A stretch of DNA of 64,000 nt from contig NZ_RCOG02000012.1 of NCBI RefSeq assembly GCF_009663685.2, positions 248,846 to 312,845 of the forward strand, given 5' to 3'. Source of the stretch: Cupriavidus sp. U2 (lineage in GTDB: Bacteria > Pseudomonadota > Gammaproteobacteria > Burkholderiales > Burkholderiaceae). The notes below the pieces were generated by a model. That model made no database searches and had not been told where the DNA came from. It worked only from the letters and a program-made list of their open reading frames with translations. The translations under genes were made by a program, and so were the position numbers. Below, piece after piece: positions 35,455 through 43,340 of this stretch. The stretch's first letter is position 1. Each line of letters begins with the position of its first letter.

Positions 35455-35913
35455 GTCATGGGTTGAGAGGGATCGCTGCCAGGCCGGACCGGGAAGGTCG
35501 GACAAAGCGCAAAGACAGCCATGCCGCGAATCAGGCGCAACCATGCAAAAGGCATCTGCCCCGGCACGGCGCGCATGACGCCGCTTGCGCATCGCGCGTT
35601 CCTGACGGGGACAAACAGTACCGATACGGATAATCCTGCTGAATCGTTATTTTCTGGAATTTGGCGAAAATAATTCTTTGATTTTTGGGAGTATTTCTAT
35701 TGCTTTTCGGAAGCTTCCGAGACGGCCAACGTGCCGTAGTTTCACGGGTCTGAGCGGATAATCCATGCCATGGCCGTATTCATCGTCCGGCATGGAATCG
35801 AATGCCGATTTCTGATCAGAAATTTCCTTAATTCGCACTGAAGGAGGCAACCCAACGAAACGGCGATGCCGCCTGCGGTATGCTTCCGGCGTGCCCCCAA
35901 CCGAGGACCTGCC
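35455..35913. other. AT-rich intergenic leader of the fimbrial operon
   Basis: This 459-base gap lies between the divergent fimbrial operon and the deoxyribosyltransferase gene. Its middle is strikingly AT-rich for this genome: 35641-35700 holds only 17 G/C in 60 bases by my count. A minus-strand open frame (35647-35979) crosses it but overlaps the next gene and shows no family likeness, so I do not call it. The low GC fits a silenced or H-NS-like-bound promoter region; no clear -35/-10 pair or regulator site was found. Confidence 0.6.
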
Positions 35914-36471
35914 ATGAAGACCGTCTACCTCGCCGGCTTCGACGTATTTCGCAAGGATGCGCTCGCCTGGGGCGAGCATCTGAAGACGCTTTGCGCCCGG
36001 TATGGCTTCGAAGGGTGCTATCCGCTGGACAAGGCGGCCCCGAAGGGGTTGTCGGGGCCCGACACCGCGCAGTGGATCTACGAGGCCAATATCGCGCTGA
36101 TCCGGCGGGCCGATATCGTGATGGCGAACCTGGACGACTTTCGCGGCCCCGGGGAGCCCGACAGCGGCACGGCCTTCGAGGTCGGCTTTGCCGTGGCGCT
36201 ACAGAAACCGGTGTGGGGCTACGCGGCCGATGCCGGCACGCTGCTGGACCGCGTGCGCGTGTCCACCGACGACGATGGCGATGCGCGCGACGCCAACGAC
36301 TACGTGGTCGAGAACTTCGGCCTGCCGATGAACCTGATGCTGGCCTGCAGCGTGCGGCTGGTGAAGGGCGATGCCGAGGCCTGCCTGGCCGAGATGGCCG
36401 GGGCCGACCGGCGCCGCGCCGCGCGTCGTGCGCAGGCCCAGGCGCAGGCCAATGGCGACCCGGAGGACTAG
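35914..36471 (+). CDS. Nucleoside 2-deoxyribosyltransferase-family protein
   Basis: A 185-residue protein with the N-deoxyribosyltransferase fold. It opens with VYLAGFDVFR, then shows IRRADIVMANLDDFRG and the active-site block DSGTAFEVGFA, whose Glu89 would be the nucleophile. Family members move deoxyribose between bases in nucleotide salvage or hydrolyse the glycosidic bond. The C-terminus is an alanine/arginine-rich tail. The ATG at 35914 has GAGGACC upstream. It is monocistronic and divergent from the fimbrial operon. Confidence 0.8.
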   Translation: MKTVYLAGFDVFRKDALAWGEHLKTLCARYGFEGCYPLDKAAPKGLSGPDTAQWIYEANIALIRRADIVMANLDDFRGPGEPDSGTAFEVGFAVALQKPVWGYAADAGTLLDRVRVSTDDDGDARDANDYVVENFGLPMNLMLACSVRLVKGDAEACLAEMAGADRRRAARRAQAQAQANGDPED

Positions 36472-36475
36472 CTGC

Positions 36476-37171
36476 CTACTTGCCCGCCTGGCGGGCCGGT
36501 GGGGCCGGGGCGGGGGCCGGGGTGGGCGCCAAAGCGGGGGCCGAAAATGCGGCCGTGCCGCCCTGCACGCGCAGCGATTGCACGCCGGCGGCAATATCCG
36601 ATGCCGTGGTGGCCACGATCTGGCGATAGGCGCCGACCACGCCATCGACCTGGCCCGGCGCGGGCAGGTCGGCTTCGGTGCGCCCGCTCAGCACGCGGCC
36701 ATCGGGCAGGCGGCGCACCGTCCATGCGATCGATGCCCCCGCGCGCTGGCCCGGATCGGCGTCCAGCCGCACCACTTCGGTCGTGATGCGGAACACCGGC
36801 GAGACGTCCGAGATCCCTTGCTGGTACGTGTCCACGGCCCCCAGGTTGCCCTGCAACTGCTGCGACAGCGCATCGCGCAGTTCGTCGGGCAGCGGCGACG
36901 ACCAGCGCGACTGGTCGAGCAGCTTCACATTGCCCGTATTGCCATCGGTCACCACCAGTTGCGCGCGGTTCAGGCGCTCGGGCACGCGCACCGGCGCGAC
37001 CTCGATCCATACCGGCTGCGTGGCGGTGGCATTGGCGGGAGGGGTTGGCGCGCCGGCCGGTGCGGCGGCACCGGTCGCCAGCGTGTAGTAGCGGGGCTCG
37101 GGCGAGGCACAGCCGGCCAGCCATGCCGCCGCCAGCAGCGTCGCGCCAAGTGTCAGCGAACGTTTCATCAT
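36476..37171 (-). CDS. pqiC: PqiC lipoprotein (ABC-type transport auxiliary, DUF330)
   Basis: A 231-residue outer-membrane lipoprotein (lipobox AWLAGC at residues 16-21). It belongs to the PqiC/LptE-like DUF330 family, with YYTLA near the N-terminus and IEVAPVRVPERLNRAQLV. PqiC works with the MCE protein PqiB in lipid or small-molecule transport between membranes. Its start overlaps the pqiB stop by four bases (ATGATG context). A Pro/Ala-rich tail ends the protein. Confidence 0.85.
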   Translation of the reverse strand: MMKRSLTLGATLLAAAWLAGCASPEPRYYTLATGAAAPAGAPTPPANATATQPVWIEVAPVRVPERLNRAQLVVTDGNTGNVKLLDQSRWSSPLPDELRDALSQQLQGNLGAVDTYQQGISDVSPVFRITTEVVRLDADPGQRAGASIAWTVRRLPDGRVLSGRTEADLPAPGQVDGVVGAYRQIVATTASDIAAGVQSLRVQGGTAAFSAPALAPTPAPAPAPPARQAGK

Positions 37172-38799
37172 TTGTCCTCCGTCTTGCCGCGCAGCAGCGC
37201 CTCGGGGTGGCGTTCCAGATAATCGGTCAGCGCGCGCAGCGACACCGCCGTGCGCGTCAGTTCCTGCAGCATGCGCCGCGTGTCCTGCTGCAGCGGCGCA
37301 TCCGACGCCAGCGTGCCGTTGGCCGCCGTCAGCGTCCGGCGCGCATCCTGCAGCGCGGCCAGCACCTGCGGCGCCACGTCGCCATTGAGCTGCGCCACAA
37401 GCTTGTCGGCGGTCTCCAGCATCTTGTTCATCGACACGATGGCCGTGCGCGCATCCTGGCCGATCTGCTCGAACGGCACCTTGTCGATCTTGTTGACGAT
37501 ATCGCCCAGCTTGGCCTGCAGTTCGTCGAACGTGCCAGGCGTGGTCGGGAATTCCGGCATCGGGGCTTCGAGGTCGATGTCCTTGGCCGGCGGCGCCTTC
37601 GGGAAGAAGTCGAGCGCCACGTACAGCTGGCCGGTCAGCAGGTTGCCGGTGCGCAGCTGCGCGCGCATGCCGCGTTTGACCAGCGCCTGCACGATGGTGC
37701 GCTTGCGCGCCTCGTCGGCCACGTCGCGTTCGCGGAAACCCATGCGCGACGGATAGAGCTCCACCACCACCGGCATGCGGAACGCCTTCCTGTCGCGCTG
37801 GTATTCGATGCCGATCGAGCGCACCTGGCCCACGATCACGCCCCGGAAGTCCACCGGCGCGCCCGGCGACAGCCCGCGCACCGACTGGTCGAAGTTCAGC
37901 ACGGCCAGCGTCGGCGCCAGTTCCTCGGGTTCCTTCATCGCCTCGGCCTGATCGGCTGCCAGCAGATACTGGGTGTTCTCGGCGGCCGCCTCGTGCGCGC
38001 TGGTGTTCTCGGGCGCCTGGAATGCCACGCCGCCCAGCAGCACGGTGACCAGCGATTGCGTGGACAGCTTCAGGCCGCCGGCATCGAGCTTCAGGTCCAC
38101 GCCGCTGGCGTGCCAGAAGCGGGTATCGGCCGTCACGAGCTTGTCGTAGGGCTTGTTGACGAACACGCGCAGCGTGATATCGCGCCCGTTGGGCTCCAGC
38201 TGGTAGGCCACCACCTGGCCGACCGGCACGCGCCGGTAGTAGACCGGCGAGCCGATATCCAGCGATCCCAGGTCCTGCGCACGCAGCACGAACTGCCGCC
38301 CCGACGCATCGGCGGTGACCACCGGCGGCACTTCCAGGCCCGTGAAGCTGCGCCGGCTTTCAGTGGACTTGCCGGCATCCACGCCGATATAGGCGCCCGA
38401 CAGCAGGGTTTCCAGCCCCGACACGCCGCTGATGGCAAAGCGCGGCCGCACCACCCAGAAGCGCGTGTCCTTGACGGCGAAGTTCTCGGCGTCCTTGGTC
38501 AGCTCGATCGAGGCCAGCACGTGAGACCGGTCGGACGCGAGCCGCACCGACTTGACCAGCCCGATGTCCACGTCCTTGTAGCGCACGGCGGTCTTGCCCG
38601 GGGTCAGGCCCTCGGCGGTGCGGAAGGTGACGGTGATCTCGGGGCCGCGCGACGTCAGCGTGTTGACCAGCAGCGAGATGCCCACCACGGCCGCCACGAT
38701 CGGGATCAGCCAGACCAGCGATGGCAGCCACGGGGCGCGGCGCTTGCGCGCGGGCTGGGGTACGCCGGGCGATGGGGTAGGGGTATCAGGATCGGGCAT
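37168..38799 (-). CDS. pqiB: PqiB, MCE-domain protein with three MlaD-like repeats
   Basis: A 543-residue protein with an N-terminal basic segment and one membrane anchor (LPSLVWLIPIVAAVVGISLL), then three MlaD/MCE domains. These begin at TVTFRTAEGLTPGKTAVRYKD, at about residue 165 and at about residue 275 (VLNFDQSVRGLSPGAPVDFRG). A helical C-terminus follows (about 385-543), predicted to form the needle of the PqiB tunnel. It spans the periplasm and moves lipids or other hydrophobic compounds. It overlaps pqiA by 14 bases and pqiC by four. Confidence 0.93.
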   Translation of the reverse strand: MPDPDTPTPSPGVPQPARKRRAPWLPSLVWLIPIVAAVVGISLLVNTLTSRGPEITVTFRTAEGLTPGKTAVRYKDVDIGLVKSVRLASDRSHVLASIELTKDAENFAVKDTRFWVVRPRFAISGVSGLETLLSGAYIGVDAGKSTESRRSFTGLEVPPVVTADASGRQFVLRAQDLGSLDIGSPVYYRRVPVGQVVAYQLEPNGRDITLRVFVNKPYDKLVTADTRFWHASGVDLKLDAGGLKLSTQSLVTVLLGGVAFQAPENTSAHEAAAENTQYLLAADQAEAMKEPEELAPTLAVLNFDQSVRGLSPGAPVDFRGVIVGQVRSIGIEYQRDRKAFRMPVVVELYPSRMGFRERDVADEARKRTIVQALVKRGMRAQLRTGNLLTGQLYVALDFFPKAPPAKDIDLEAPMPEFPTTPGTFDELQAKLGDIVNKIDKVPFEQIGQDARTAIVSMNKMLETADKLVAQLNGDVAPQVLAALQDARRTLTAANGTLASDAPLQQDTRRMLQELTRTAVSLRALTDYLERHPEALLRGKTEDK

Positions 38800-39556
38800 T
38801 GTCGGATTCCGGCAATTTCGAAGGGGCGGGCGGGTCGAGCGAATCCCACAGCAGGCGCGGGTCGAACGACAGCGACGCCAGCATGGTCATGACCACGACG
38901 GAAGCAAAGGCCAGCGCCCCGCCCCCGGGAATGATGGTGGCCAGCGCGCCGGCGCGTACCAGCGACGCCAGCAGGGCCACCACGAAGATATCGAGCATCG
39001 ACCAGCGGCCGATGATTTCGACCAGGCCATAGAGCCGGGTCTGCTGGCGGATGCGCCACGTCGATTTGAAATGGACCGATGCCAGCAGCAGCGTCAGGAT
39101 CAGCATCTTCAGCAGCGGCACGATGATGCTGGCGATCAGCACCACGCCGGCCAGCATGTGCGAGCCCGACAGCCACAGGTAGATCACGCCGGACATGATC
39201 GTGTCGCGCTGCGTGCCCAGGATCGATTCGGTCACCATCACCGGCAGCAGGTTGGCCGGGATGTACAGGATGAACGCCGACAGCAGGAAGGCCCAGGTCC
39301 GGGCCAGGCTGGCCGGCTTGCGCTGGTGGAGCGTGGCACCGCAGCGCGGGCAGGGCTGGCCCTCGAGCGCGATCGGGCTGACCAGGTCGCAGGCGTGGCA
39401 GGACAGCAGGCCGCCCGATGTCGCCGTGGGCACCTGCGCCAGGGGCGTGCGTTCGTCGTCGTCGGTCAGCTCGGCCACCACGTCGGCGGCCATGCGGCGC
39501 GAGCGGGCCAGCTGTTCGCGCGCCTGGGCCGTGCGCGAGGGGCGCGGGCCGGTCAC
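38786..39556 (-). CDS. PqiA-like protein, second half (separate gene)
   Basis: A 256-residue membrane protein with a zinc-ribbon CHACDLV...CPRCG near residues 53-75 and about four membrane helices, as in one half of E. coli PqiA. Family members carry two such halves in one chain; here they are two genes. The start is the GTG at 39556, which overlaps the preceding stop (GTGA) and has GGGAGG seven bases upstream. It is likely to work with PqiB at the inner membrane. Confidence 0.86.
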   Translation of the reverse strand: MTGPRPSRTAQAREQLARSRRMAADVVAELTDDDERTPLAQVPTATSGGLLSCHACDLVSPIALEGQPCPRCGATLHQRKPASLARTWAFLLSAFILYIPANLLPVMVTESILGTQRDTIMSGVIYLWLSGSHMLAGVVLIASIIVPLLKMLILTLLLASVHFKSTWRIRQQTRLYGLVEIIGRWSMLDIFVVALLASLVRAGALATIIPGGGALAFASVVVMTMLASLSFDPRLLWDSLDPPAPSKLPESDNARS

Positions 39557-40230
39557 GCGGTGTCCTCCCGGGGCGGGGCCTCGTCGGCGCCGGCCGGCTC
39601 CAGGTAGTGCCACAGGTCGCGCGGGTCGAACGACAGCATCGCGGCCAGCACCACCACCAGCGCGCCAAACGACCACAGCGCCACGCCCGGAATCACCTGG
39701 GCCATGGTCGACAGCTTCACCACGGTCACCAGCACGCCGATCATGAAGACCTCGATCATGCCCCACGGCCGCGTCTGGCGGATGCCGCGCACGATGCGGT
39801 CGAAGCCGGGCGGCATGCGATGGCGCGCCATCGGCACCAGCAGGTAGCACATCATCAGCATCTCGGCGAGCGGGAACAGGATCGTGGTGCCGAACACCAG
39901 CATCGCCACCAGCGTCATGTGGTCGCTGTGCAGCGCCTGCACGGCCCCCCATAGCGTGGTCTCGGTGCGCACGCCCTTGAGGTCCATCTCGACGATCGGG
40001 TAGGTGTTCGATACCAGGAACAGGATCAGCGCGGTGACCACCAGCGGCAGCAGGCGCTGGTAGGCGCGGCTGCTCTCGCGGTACAGCACGCCGCCGCAGC
40101 GCAGGCAGGTGGCGCGCTCGCCCGGCGCCAGCGGGGTGCGCTCGTAGAGCGCGTCGCAATACTCGCAGGCCACAAGCCGGTGCAGGTCCTGCGCCGGCGG
40201 CTGGGATGAGACGTGCGCGTCCGGCGTCAT
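39553..40230 (-). CDS. PqiA-like protein, first half (separate gene)
   Basis: A 225-residue membrane protein with a zinc-ribbon CEYCDALY...CLRCG (residues 20-44) and about four membrane segments, with SNTYPIVEMDLKGVRTETTL and LAEMLMMCYLLVPM as family blocks. It corresponds to the first PqiA domain. The start at 40230 overlaps the AI-2E stop by four bases and its own stop overlaps the second PqiA gene, so all are in one operon. Confidence 0.86.
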   Translation of the reverse strand: MTPDAHVSSQPPAQDLHRLVACEYCDALYERTPLAPGERATCLRCGGVLYRESSRAYQRLLPLVVTALILFLVSNTYPIVEMDLKGVRTETTLWGAVQALHSDHMTLVAMLVFGTTILFPLAEMLMMCYLLVPMARHRMPPGFDRIVRGIRQTRPWGMIEVFMIGVLVTVVKLSTMAQVIPGVALWSFGALVVVLAAMLSFDPRDLWHYLEPAGADEAPPREDTA

Positions 40231-41330
40231 GCGTCCGGCGTCAATTGCGAGGGCGGCGCCGGCGTCACGTCGGTCACGCCAGGGCGTTCCTGCGAGCCGA
40301 TGGTCCAGTCGCGCAGCAGCGCGTAGGCCACCGCCAGCACGGTCGGGCCCAGGAAGACGCCCAGGAAGCCGAAGGCCAGTGCGCCGCCAAGCACGCCCAT
40401 CATGATCCAGATCAGCGGCAGGCCGGTGCCCTTGCTGATCAGCAGCGGCTTGATGACATTGTCGGCCATGCCCACCACCGCGCCGCCCCAGACCACCATG
40501 AAGATGGCCCAGCCGGTCTCGCCGCTGTGATAGAGCCACAGCGCGGCCGGAATCCACACCAGCGGCGGGCCCATCGGCACCACCGACAGGAAGAACGTGA
40601 TCAGGCCCAGGATGGCCGCGCCGGGCACGCCCGCGATCCAGAAGCCGATGGCGGCCAGCACGGCCTGCACGAACGCGGTACCCAGCACGCCGTAGACCAC
40701 GCCCTTGATGGTGCCGCCGGCCAGCGCCATCAGGTGGTCGGCGCGCTCACCGGCCACGCGGCGCATGCCGCCACGCAGCCAGTCCACGGCCAGTTCGCCG
40801 CCGGTATAGAAGAAGAACGCCAGGATGATCGACAGGGCCAGCTGGCCCAGGCCGCCGCCGATGGACAGCCCCGCGCCCAGCACCGCATGGCCCACCGGCG
40901 CAATCAGCTTGCGCAGGTTGGCCACCATTTCGGAGTCGGCGTGGATGATCTGGTCGTAGTTCGATTGCAGCTGCGGCCCCACATAGGGCAGGCTGCTGAG
41001 CCATTCGGGCAGTTGCGGGATGCCACGCTCGGCGTAGCGGTTGACCAGGCCGGTCAGTTCGTCGATATGGGCCGAGAAGCTGGCGCCGGCATAGACGAAC
41101 GGGCCCAGCACGATGATCGTGGCGATCAGCACGCAGATCAGCGCGGCCAGCCCGCGCCGGTTGCCCAGCCACCGCGTGAGCACGGTGTAGGGATACCACG
41201 AGCTGTAGGCCAGGATCGCGCCCCAGACCAGCGCGGTGGCAAACGGGGCCAGTACCAGCAGGGACCCGCCGATCAGCGCGATCAGCGCAAAGACCGCGGC
41301 GAGCTTTTCAATCAGTTGTCCGGAACTCAT
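40227..41330 (-). CDS. AI-2E family transporter (YdiK/TqsA type)
   Basis: A 367-residue inner-membrane protein with about seven to eight membrane helices. Family blocks include GPFVYAGASFSAHIDEL and PPLVWIPAALWLY, and it is rich in glycine within helices. Members are proposed exporters, but their substrates, including AI-2, are poorly known. It is the first gene of the pqi operon here, coupled by a four-base overlap to the first PqiA gene, so it may supply or remove a substrate for the Pqi system. Confidence 0.8.
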   Translation of the reverse strand: MSSGQLIEKLAAVFALIALIGGSLLVLAPFATALVWGAILAYSSWYPYTVLTRWLGNRRGLAALICVLIATIIVLGPFVYAGASFSAHIDELTGLVNRYAERGIPQLPEWLSSLPYVGPQLQSNYDQIIHADSEMVANLRKLIAPVGHAVLGAGLSIGGGLGQLALSIILAFFFYTGGELAVDWLRGGMRRVAGERADHLMALAGGTIKGVVYGVLGTAFVQAVLAAIGFWIAGVPGAAILGLITFFLSVVPMGPPLVWIPAALWLYHSGETGWAIFMVVWGGAVVGMADNVIKPLLISKGTGLPLIWIMMGVLGGALAFGFLGVFLGPTVLAVAYALLRDWTIGSQERPGVTDVTPAPPSQLTPDA

Positions 41331-41452
41331 CGTTGCACGCCAGTCCGGCGCCCATGTTGCGAGAACGCCGTAAGCATAGCGGAATTCGACGCGGCTTCCG
41401 GGTAATCCCTTGCCGGGTCAACGATTGGCGGGCGTGGTCGCCCGGCGGTGAA

Positions 41453-42613
41453 TCACCCCGCCGGCTTGCCGGCTTCGGCCATGTCCATGGCCTGGTCGCT
41501 CTGGCGCAGCAGCGCGGCCACAAGGTCCGATTGCGTGACCATGCCCACCACGCGGTTGCGTTCGTCCAGCACCGGCACATGGTGCAGGCCGCCGTCGGAG
41601 AACGCCTGGGCCAGGCTGACGATCGGATGCTCGGCGCGCGCGGTGATCACGGCACGGGTCATCAGGTCGCGCACCGCACCATTCACGCGGCGCGAGTTCA
41701 CGCGATAGGCGCGGAAAAAGTCACTTTGCGTGAGAATGCCAAGCAGGCGGCGCTGGCGATCCACCACGGGCAGCGCCTTGATGTGATGGCGCGTCATCAG
41801 CGCGGACGCATCGGCGGCCAGCTGGCCCGGCCGCACCGCCACCACGTCGCGCGACATGATGTCGCCGCACCGTACCTCGCCAAAGCGGCGCGAATGGGCG
41901 CGCAGCTCGGCCGCCACCAGGATGGCCTCCAGATCGTCTTCCTCGATATCCAGGAATTCACCGCGCGCGGCCAGCACCGCATCGAGGTCCGCCCGGGTAA
42001 AGCCCACGCGCTTGCTGGGCGGCACGTCCCGGGTGTGGTGCTGCGCCGCCACCTCGGACGGGCGGTGCGGATAGCGGCGCCGGGTCACGTTGTTGAAGGC
42101 CAGTGCGGTCAGCAGCAGCAGCATCGAATTGACGGCCACCGGGATCACCACGAAGCCGAAGCCCAGCGCCTGCACCGCCGGCCCGCCGAATACGGCAGTG
42201 ACGGCCACCGCACCGCTGGGCGGGTGCACGCAGCGTAACTGGAACATCAGGGCAATGGCGCCAGCCACCGCCACGCCCGCTGCGAGGCCGGGGTCCGGTA
42301 TCCATTTCGCGCAGGCCACCCCCACGGTAGCCGCCACCATATTGCCGCCGATGATCGACCACGGCTGGGCCAGTGGGCTGGACGGTACGCCGAACAGCAG
42401 TACGGCCGAGGCGCCCATCGGCGCGATAAACCATGGGTTGAATCCCAGCAGGAACTGGCGGCAGATCCATTCGGTCAGCGCCAGGCCGATCAGGGCGCCC
42501 AGGCAGCTCTTTAGCCGCTCGCGCCAGTTGGCGGCGATTGGCATCGGGACAAAAGTGCGCAGCCAGGCACGGGCCTCGGCGACGGTGGAGGTCGGGTCGA
42601 ATGCAGCGGGCAT
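41453..42613 (-). CDS. HPP-family membrane protein with tandem CBS domains
   Basis: A 386-residue fusion. The N-terminal half is an HPP domain with four to five membrane helices and the signature CVHPPSGAVAVTAVFGG. The C-terminal half has two CBS motifs (DIMSRDVVAVRPG, about residues 260-315, and LMTRAVITARAEHP, about 320-375), which probably bind adenine nucleotides. HPP proteins are linked to nitrite transport in plants and cyanobacteria, but the role in this fusion is unknown. The start is uncertain: ATG at 42613 has no SD; in-frame ATGs at 42658 and 42685 also exist. Confidence 0.82.
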   Translation of the reverse strand: MPAAFDPTSTVAEARAWLRTFVPMPIAANWRERLKSCLGALIGLALTEWICRQFLLGFNPWFIAPMGASAVLLFGVPSSPLAQPWSIIGGNMVAATVGVACAKWIPDPGLAAGVAVAGAIALMFQLRCVHPPSGAVAVTAVFGGPAVQALGFGFVVIPVAVNSMLLLLTALAFNNVTRRRYPHRPSEVAAQHHTRDVPPSKRVGFTRADLDAVLAARGEFLDIEEDDLEAILVAAELRAHSRRFGEVRCGDIMSRDVVAVRPGQLAADASALMTRHHIKALPVVDRQRRLLGILTQSDFFRAYRVNSRRVNGAVRDLMTRAVITARAEHPIVSLAQAFSDGGLHHVPVLDERNRVVGMVTQSDLVAALLRQSDQAMDMAEAGKPAG

Positions 42614-42758
42614 CGAAAGCGGGGGCGGCTCTGGAGGGTTGGGGGCGACACGGCGCATTGGCCGGGCGGGCGCGTCGTGGCGCATTGGCCGAGCCCGCAA
42701 TGTATCACGGCATGATATTCGGCGCAGCCACCGGTGCGTCGGGGTTCCTGATCCGGCT

Positions 42759-43181
42759 CTACAGTTTGTAGCTGGACAGCAGGATGCTGGTCTCGGTGGC
42801 CGAAATGCCATCGACCAGCCGGATCCGGTCCAGCGTGCGGTCGAACTGCTCCAGCGTATCGGCGCGCAGTTCGGCAATGATGTCCCAGCGGCCGTTCGTC
42901 GTATGCAGCGTCTGCACGTTGGGATCGCCACGTAGCGCCTGCAGCACCTGGCGCGCCTTGTTGCCCTCCACGGCTACCGTCATCCATGCGCGGATGCGAT
43001 GCGGTTCGGCTTCCGGCTTGAGCCGCACCGTATAGCCGACGATCTGGCCTTCCTTCTCCAGTTTTTCGATCCGGTTCTGCACCGTGGCGCGCGAGACGCG
43101 CAGCGCGCGTGCCAACGCCGTCACCGGCATGCGGGCGTTGTCGCGCAGCAGGCCCAGCAGTTGTCGATCGGTCGCGTCCAT
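42759..43181 (-). CDS. Lrp/AsnC-family transcriptional regulator
   Basis: A 140-residue regulator. The N-terminal winged helix-turn-helix is DRQLLGLLRDNARMPVTALARALRVSRATVQNRIEKLE and the C-terminal RAM domain (about 65-140) binds an amino acid. It is divergent from an amidinohydrolase and an ornithine cyclodeaminase-like gene, so it probably controls them and itself in response to arginine, ornithine or proline. Three phased operators are seen in the shared gap. Confidence 0.92.
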   Translation of the reverse strand: MDATDRQLLGLLRDNARMPVTALARALRVSRATVQNRIEKLEKEGQIVGYTVRLKPEAEPHRIRAWMTVAVEGNKARQVLQALRGDPNVQTLHTTNGRWDIIAELRADTLEQFDRTLDRIRLVDGISATETSILLSSYKL

Positions 43182-43203
43182 GGCGTCTCTCCGGCAGGTC
43201 TTG

Positions 43204-43255
43204 GCAAATTGCCAGCCAATGCAGACAAATTGTCAAACGTACATAGCGATTTGTC
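43204..43255. promoter_or_regulatory. Three 21-bp-phased Lrp-type operators
   Basis: RCRAWTTGYC sites lie at 43204-43213, 43225-43234 and 43246-43255, exactly 21 bases apart, two turns of the helix. The first sits in a 13-base palindrome TGGCAAATTGCCA and the second in GACAAATTGTC; the third is degenerate on one side. They lie between the regulator start (43181) and the start at 43341. Same-face spacing fits an Lrp octamer that wraps DNA. Confidence 0.6.
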
Positions 43256-43271
43256 CAGTTTGCTAACTATT

Positions 43272-43285
43272 CGTTGGCGCCAACG
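43272..43285. promoter_or_regulatory. 14-base perfect palindrome upstream of the amidinohydrolase gene
   Basis: CGTTGGCGCCAACG is a perfect palindrome centred about 62 bases before the GTG start at 43341 and about 30 bases from the third Lrp-type site. It may be an operator for a second regulator. Confidence 0.35.
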
Positions 43286-43340
43286 GGCAGGAGAATGCAC
43301 TCACGACATCGCCATTTATCCAGAACAGAGGAGAGCCGCC

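Noticed and set aside
35647-35979. A 110-codon minus-strand frame upstream of the fimbrial operon
   Set aside because: It overlaps the deoxyribosyltransferase start by 66 bases and runs through the AT-rich leader. No SD or family motif is seen; an internal 48-codon version starting at 35793 is possible but not supported.
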